Source: an uncultured Sulfitobacter sp.
Lineage (GTDB): Bacteria; Pseudomonadota; Alphaproteobacteria; Rhodobacterales; Rhodobacteraceae
Direction of reading: 5' to 3'
Length of the DNA stretch: 5,277 bases
NCBI GenBank assembly: GCA_937923365.1
Contig: CALAIJ010000006.1
Span: forward strand, 1 to 5,277
Each line of letters starts with the position of its first letter. Position 1 is the stretch's first letter. The notes under the pieces are model-generated. The model was not told the DNA's origin. It made no database searches and was given only the letters and a program-made list of their open reading frames with translations. Below, one piece after another: positions 3,944 through 5,277 of the stretch. Both the position numbers and the translations under genes were made by a program.

Positions 3944-5277
3944 ATGTCTGCAGCTGTTGATCTGTCCGCGTTCAATCTGGCCGCCTATGTGTTGGCCAAG
4001 GGGGCTGCCTGCCCTGACAAGATCGCCATGTCCGTCGTCGGGCAAACGGCGCAGACAGACTGGACCTACGGCGCGCTGATTGCCGCTGTGCGCGGCACCG
4101 CAACCGGGTTGCAGCGTGCGGGCCTGAAGGCGGGCGATGTCGTGCTGATGCGGCTGGGCAATACGCCCGACTTTCCCATAGGCTATCTGGGCGCGCTGGC
4201 GGCCGGATTGGTGCCCGTGCCCACATCCTCCGCCCTGACACTGGACGAAGTGGCGGGGATCGTCGCGCGCCTGTCGCCTGCCGCAGTGCTGCACGATCCG
4301 GGTGTCCCTTGCCCTGATGTCGCCTGCACCATCCCCCTTGAGGCGTTGCAGGCCATGCGCGATCTGCCCCCCGCGCCTTGGGACCTGGGCGATGCGGAGC
4401 GGCGCGGGTATATCGTCTTCACGTCCGGCACGTCAGGCACGCCGCACGCGGTGATGCACGCCCACCGCGCGATCCTTGCGCGCCGGATGATGTTTGACGG
4501 CTGGTACGGGCTGGGCCCCGAGGACCGAATGCTGCACGCTGGCGCGTTCAACTGGACCTATACGCTGGGCACGGGGTTGATGGACCCTTGGACAATGGGC
4601 GCAACCGCATTGATCCCTGTCGCGGGCACGCCCCCGCGCGATTTGCCTGCGTTGATGGCACACCACAAGGCCACCATCTTTGCGGCGGCGCCGGGAGTGT
4701 ACCGGCAACTGCTTGCCACGCACTCCGAGGTGGCTGTGCCCACGTTGCGCCATGGCTTGAGCGCTGGAGAGAAGATGTCGGCAGCAGTTCGCGATGACTG
4801 GCAAAGGGCCAGCGGATGCACGGTATACGAAGCCTTTGGCATGTCCGAATGTTCCACATTTATCTCAGGCGCGCCGGGCCGCGCCGTGAGGGGCGATGCG
4901 GTGGGCTACGCGCAAGAGGGCCGCCGCGTGGCAATTGTGGGCGATGAAGGCCCGTTGCCCGATGGCACGGCAGGCACAATTGCCATTCACAAAAGCGATC
5001 AAGGATTGATGCTGGGCTATCTTGATGCGCCACAGGAAACGGCTGCGAAATATCAGGGCGCGTGGTTCCTGACTGGCGATCAAGGCATCAAAGCGCCTGA
5101 TGGCCAGATCACCTATCTGGGCCGCAACGATGACATGATGAACGCAGGCGGCTTTCGCGTCTCACCGCTGGAGGTGGAAAGCGCCCTGGCGGGCGTGGAC
5201 GGCCTGACAGGCGTGGCGGCGGTCGCCGTGACCGTTAAGCGCGATGTGGAGGTGATCGCCGCGTTCTACACCGGCCC
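3944..5277 (+). CDS. Class I acyl-CoA/aryl-CoA ligase (AMP-forming), 3' end outside window
   Basis: The first 444 codons of an ANL-superfamily enzyme are present; the frame stays open to the right edge. Such enzymes activate a carboxylic acid with ATP to an acyl adenylate and then form the CoA thioester. Visible core motifs are A3, FTSGTSGTPHAVMH (159-172), binding ATP phosphates; A5, YEAFGMSE (295-302); A7, LTGDQG (376-381), with Asp379 expected to contact the ribose; and the A8 hinge, GRNDDMMNAGGFRVSPLEVE (393-412). The A8 sequence and overall short spacing recall benzoate-CoA and 2-aminobenzoate-CoA ligase relatives. In A3 the usual PKG is PHA, and in A8 the usual lysine is Asn400. The C-terminal lid with the A10 catalytic lysine should lie about 50-80 residues beyond the edge. 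The ATG at 3944 is the first in frame and matches the usual N-terminus length, but no clear ribosome-binding site precedes it. The acid substrate cannot be named. The divergent XRE-cupin gene is its probable regulator. Confidence 0.87.
   Translation, partial: MSAAVDLSAFNLAAYVLAKGAACPDKIAMSVVGQTAQTDWTYGALIAAVRGTATGLQRAGLKAGDVVLMRLGNTPDFPIGYLGALAAGLVPVPTSSALTLDEVAGIVARLSPAAVLHDPGVPCPDVACTIPLEALQAMRDLPPAPWDLGDAERRGYIVFTSGTSGTPHAVMHAHRAILARRMMFDGWYGLGPEDRMLHAGAFNWTYTLGTGLMDPWTMGATALIPVAGTPPRDLPALMAHHKATIFAAAPGVYRQLLATHSEVAVPTLRHGLSAGEKMSAAVRDDWQRASGCTVYEAFGMSECSTFISGAPGRAVRGDAVGYAQEGRRVAIVGDEGPLPDGTAGTIAIHKSDQGLMLGYLDAPQETAAKYQGAWFLTGDQGIKAPDGQITYLGRNDDMMNAGGFRVSPLEVESALAGVDGLTGVAAVAVTVKRDVEVIAAFYTG

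Noticed and set aside
1..5277. tRNA, rRNA, CRISPR arrays, insertion sequences or attachment sites
   Set aside because: No cloverleaf, repeat-spacer array, transposase motif or terminal inverted repeats were seen on either strand.

Overview
The window looks like a chromosomal stretch from an alphaproteobacterium, most likely of the Roseobacter group (Rhodobacteraceae). This rests on the moderately high GC of the coding regions, the protein families, the ArsC plus aquaporin-type arsenic gene pair known from alphaproteobacteria, and a hairpin-rich intergenic sequence of a style I recall from roseobacters. No database search was possible, so the taxon is inferred.

Layout. Positions 1-193 hold no credible protein gene and are more AT-rich than the rest. 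On the minus strand they carry a good sigma70-like promoter (86-114), a predicted transcript of about 76 nt with two hairpins, and a strong intrinsic terminator (4-32). Together these form a candidate small RNA gene divergent from the first protein gene. Positions 194-2008 encode a full-length, exported YejA-type (family 5) peptide-binding protein of an ABC transporter. No permease or ATPase genes follow it. A possible 12-codon minicistron (2014-2052) leads into arsC (2049-2525), an LMW-phosphatase-type arsenate reductase. arsC overlaps by 4 bases an AqpS-like aquaporin gene (2522-3175). Positions 3176-3254 hold three short consecutive hairpins between convergent genes. Positions 3255-3878 (minus strand) encode an XRE helix-turn-helix plus cupin regulator. 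A 65-base divergent promoter region follows, and then a class I acyl-CoA/aryl-CoA ligase gene starts at 3944 and runs off the right edge.

Functional picture. ArsC would reduce arsenate to arsenite in the cytoplasm, and the aquaporin would let arsenite diffuse out. This matches the established AqpS-ArsC logic of Sinorhizobium meliloti, but here no arsR, arsH, arsB or acr3 is visible, and the pair sits directly behind a peptide-binding protein gene. On the right, the XRE-cupin protein is the obvious candidate regulator of the divergent ligase gene and of itself. The region between them holds inverted and direct repeats, and a -35 hexamer that is itself a palindrome.

The most promising undescribed element is the candidate small RNA at the left edge. 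The genes themselves are recognisable families.
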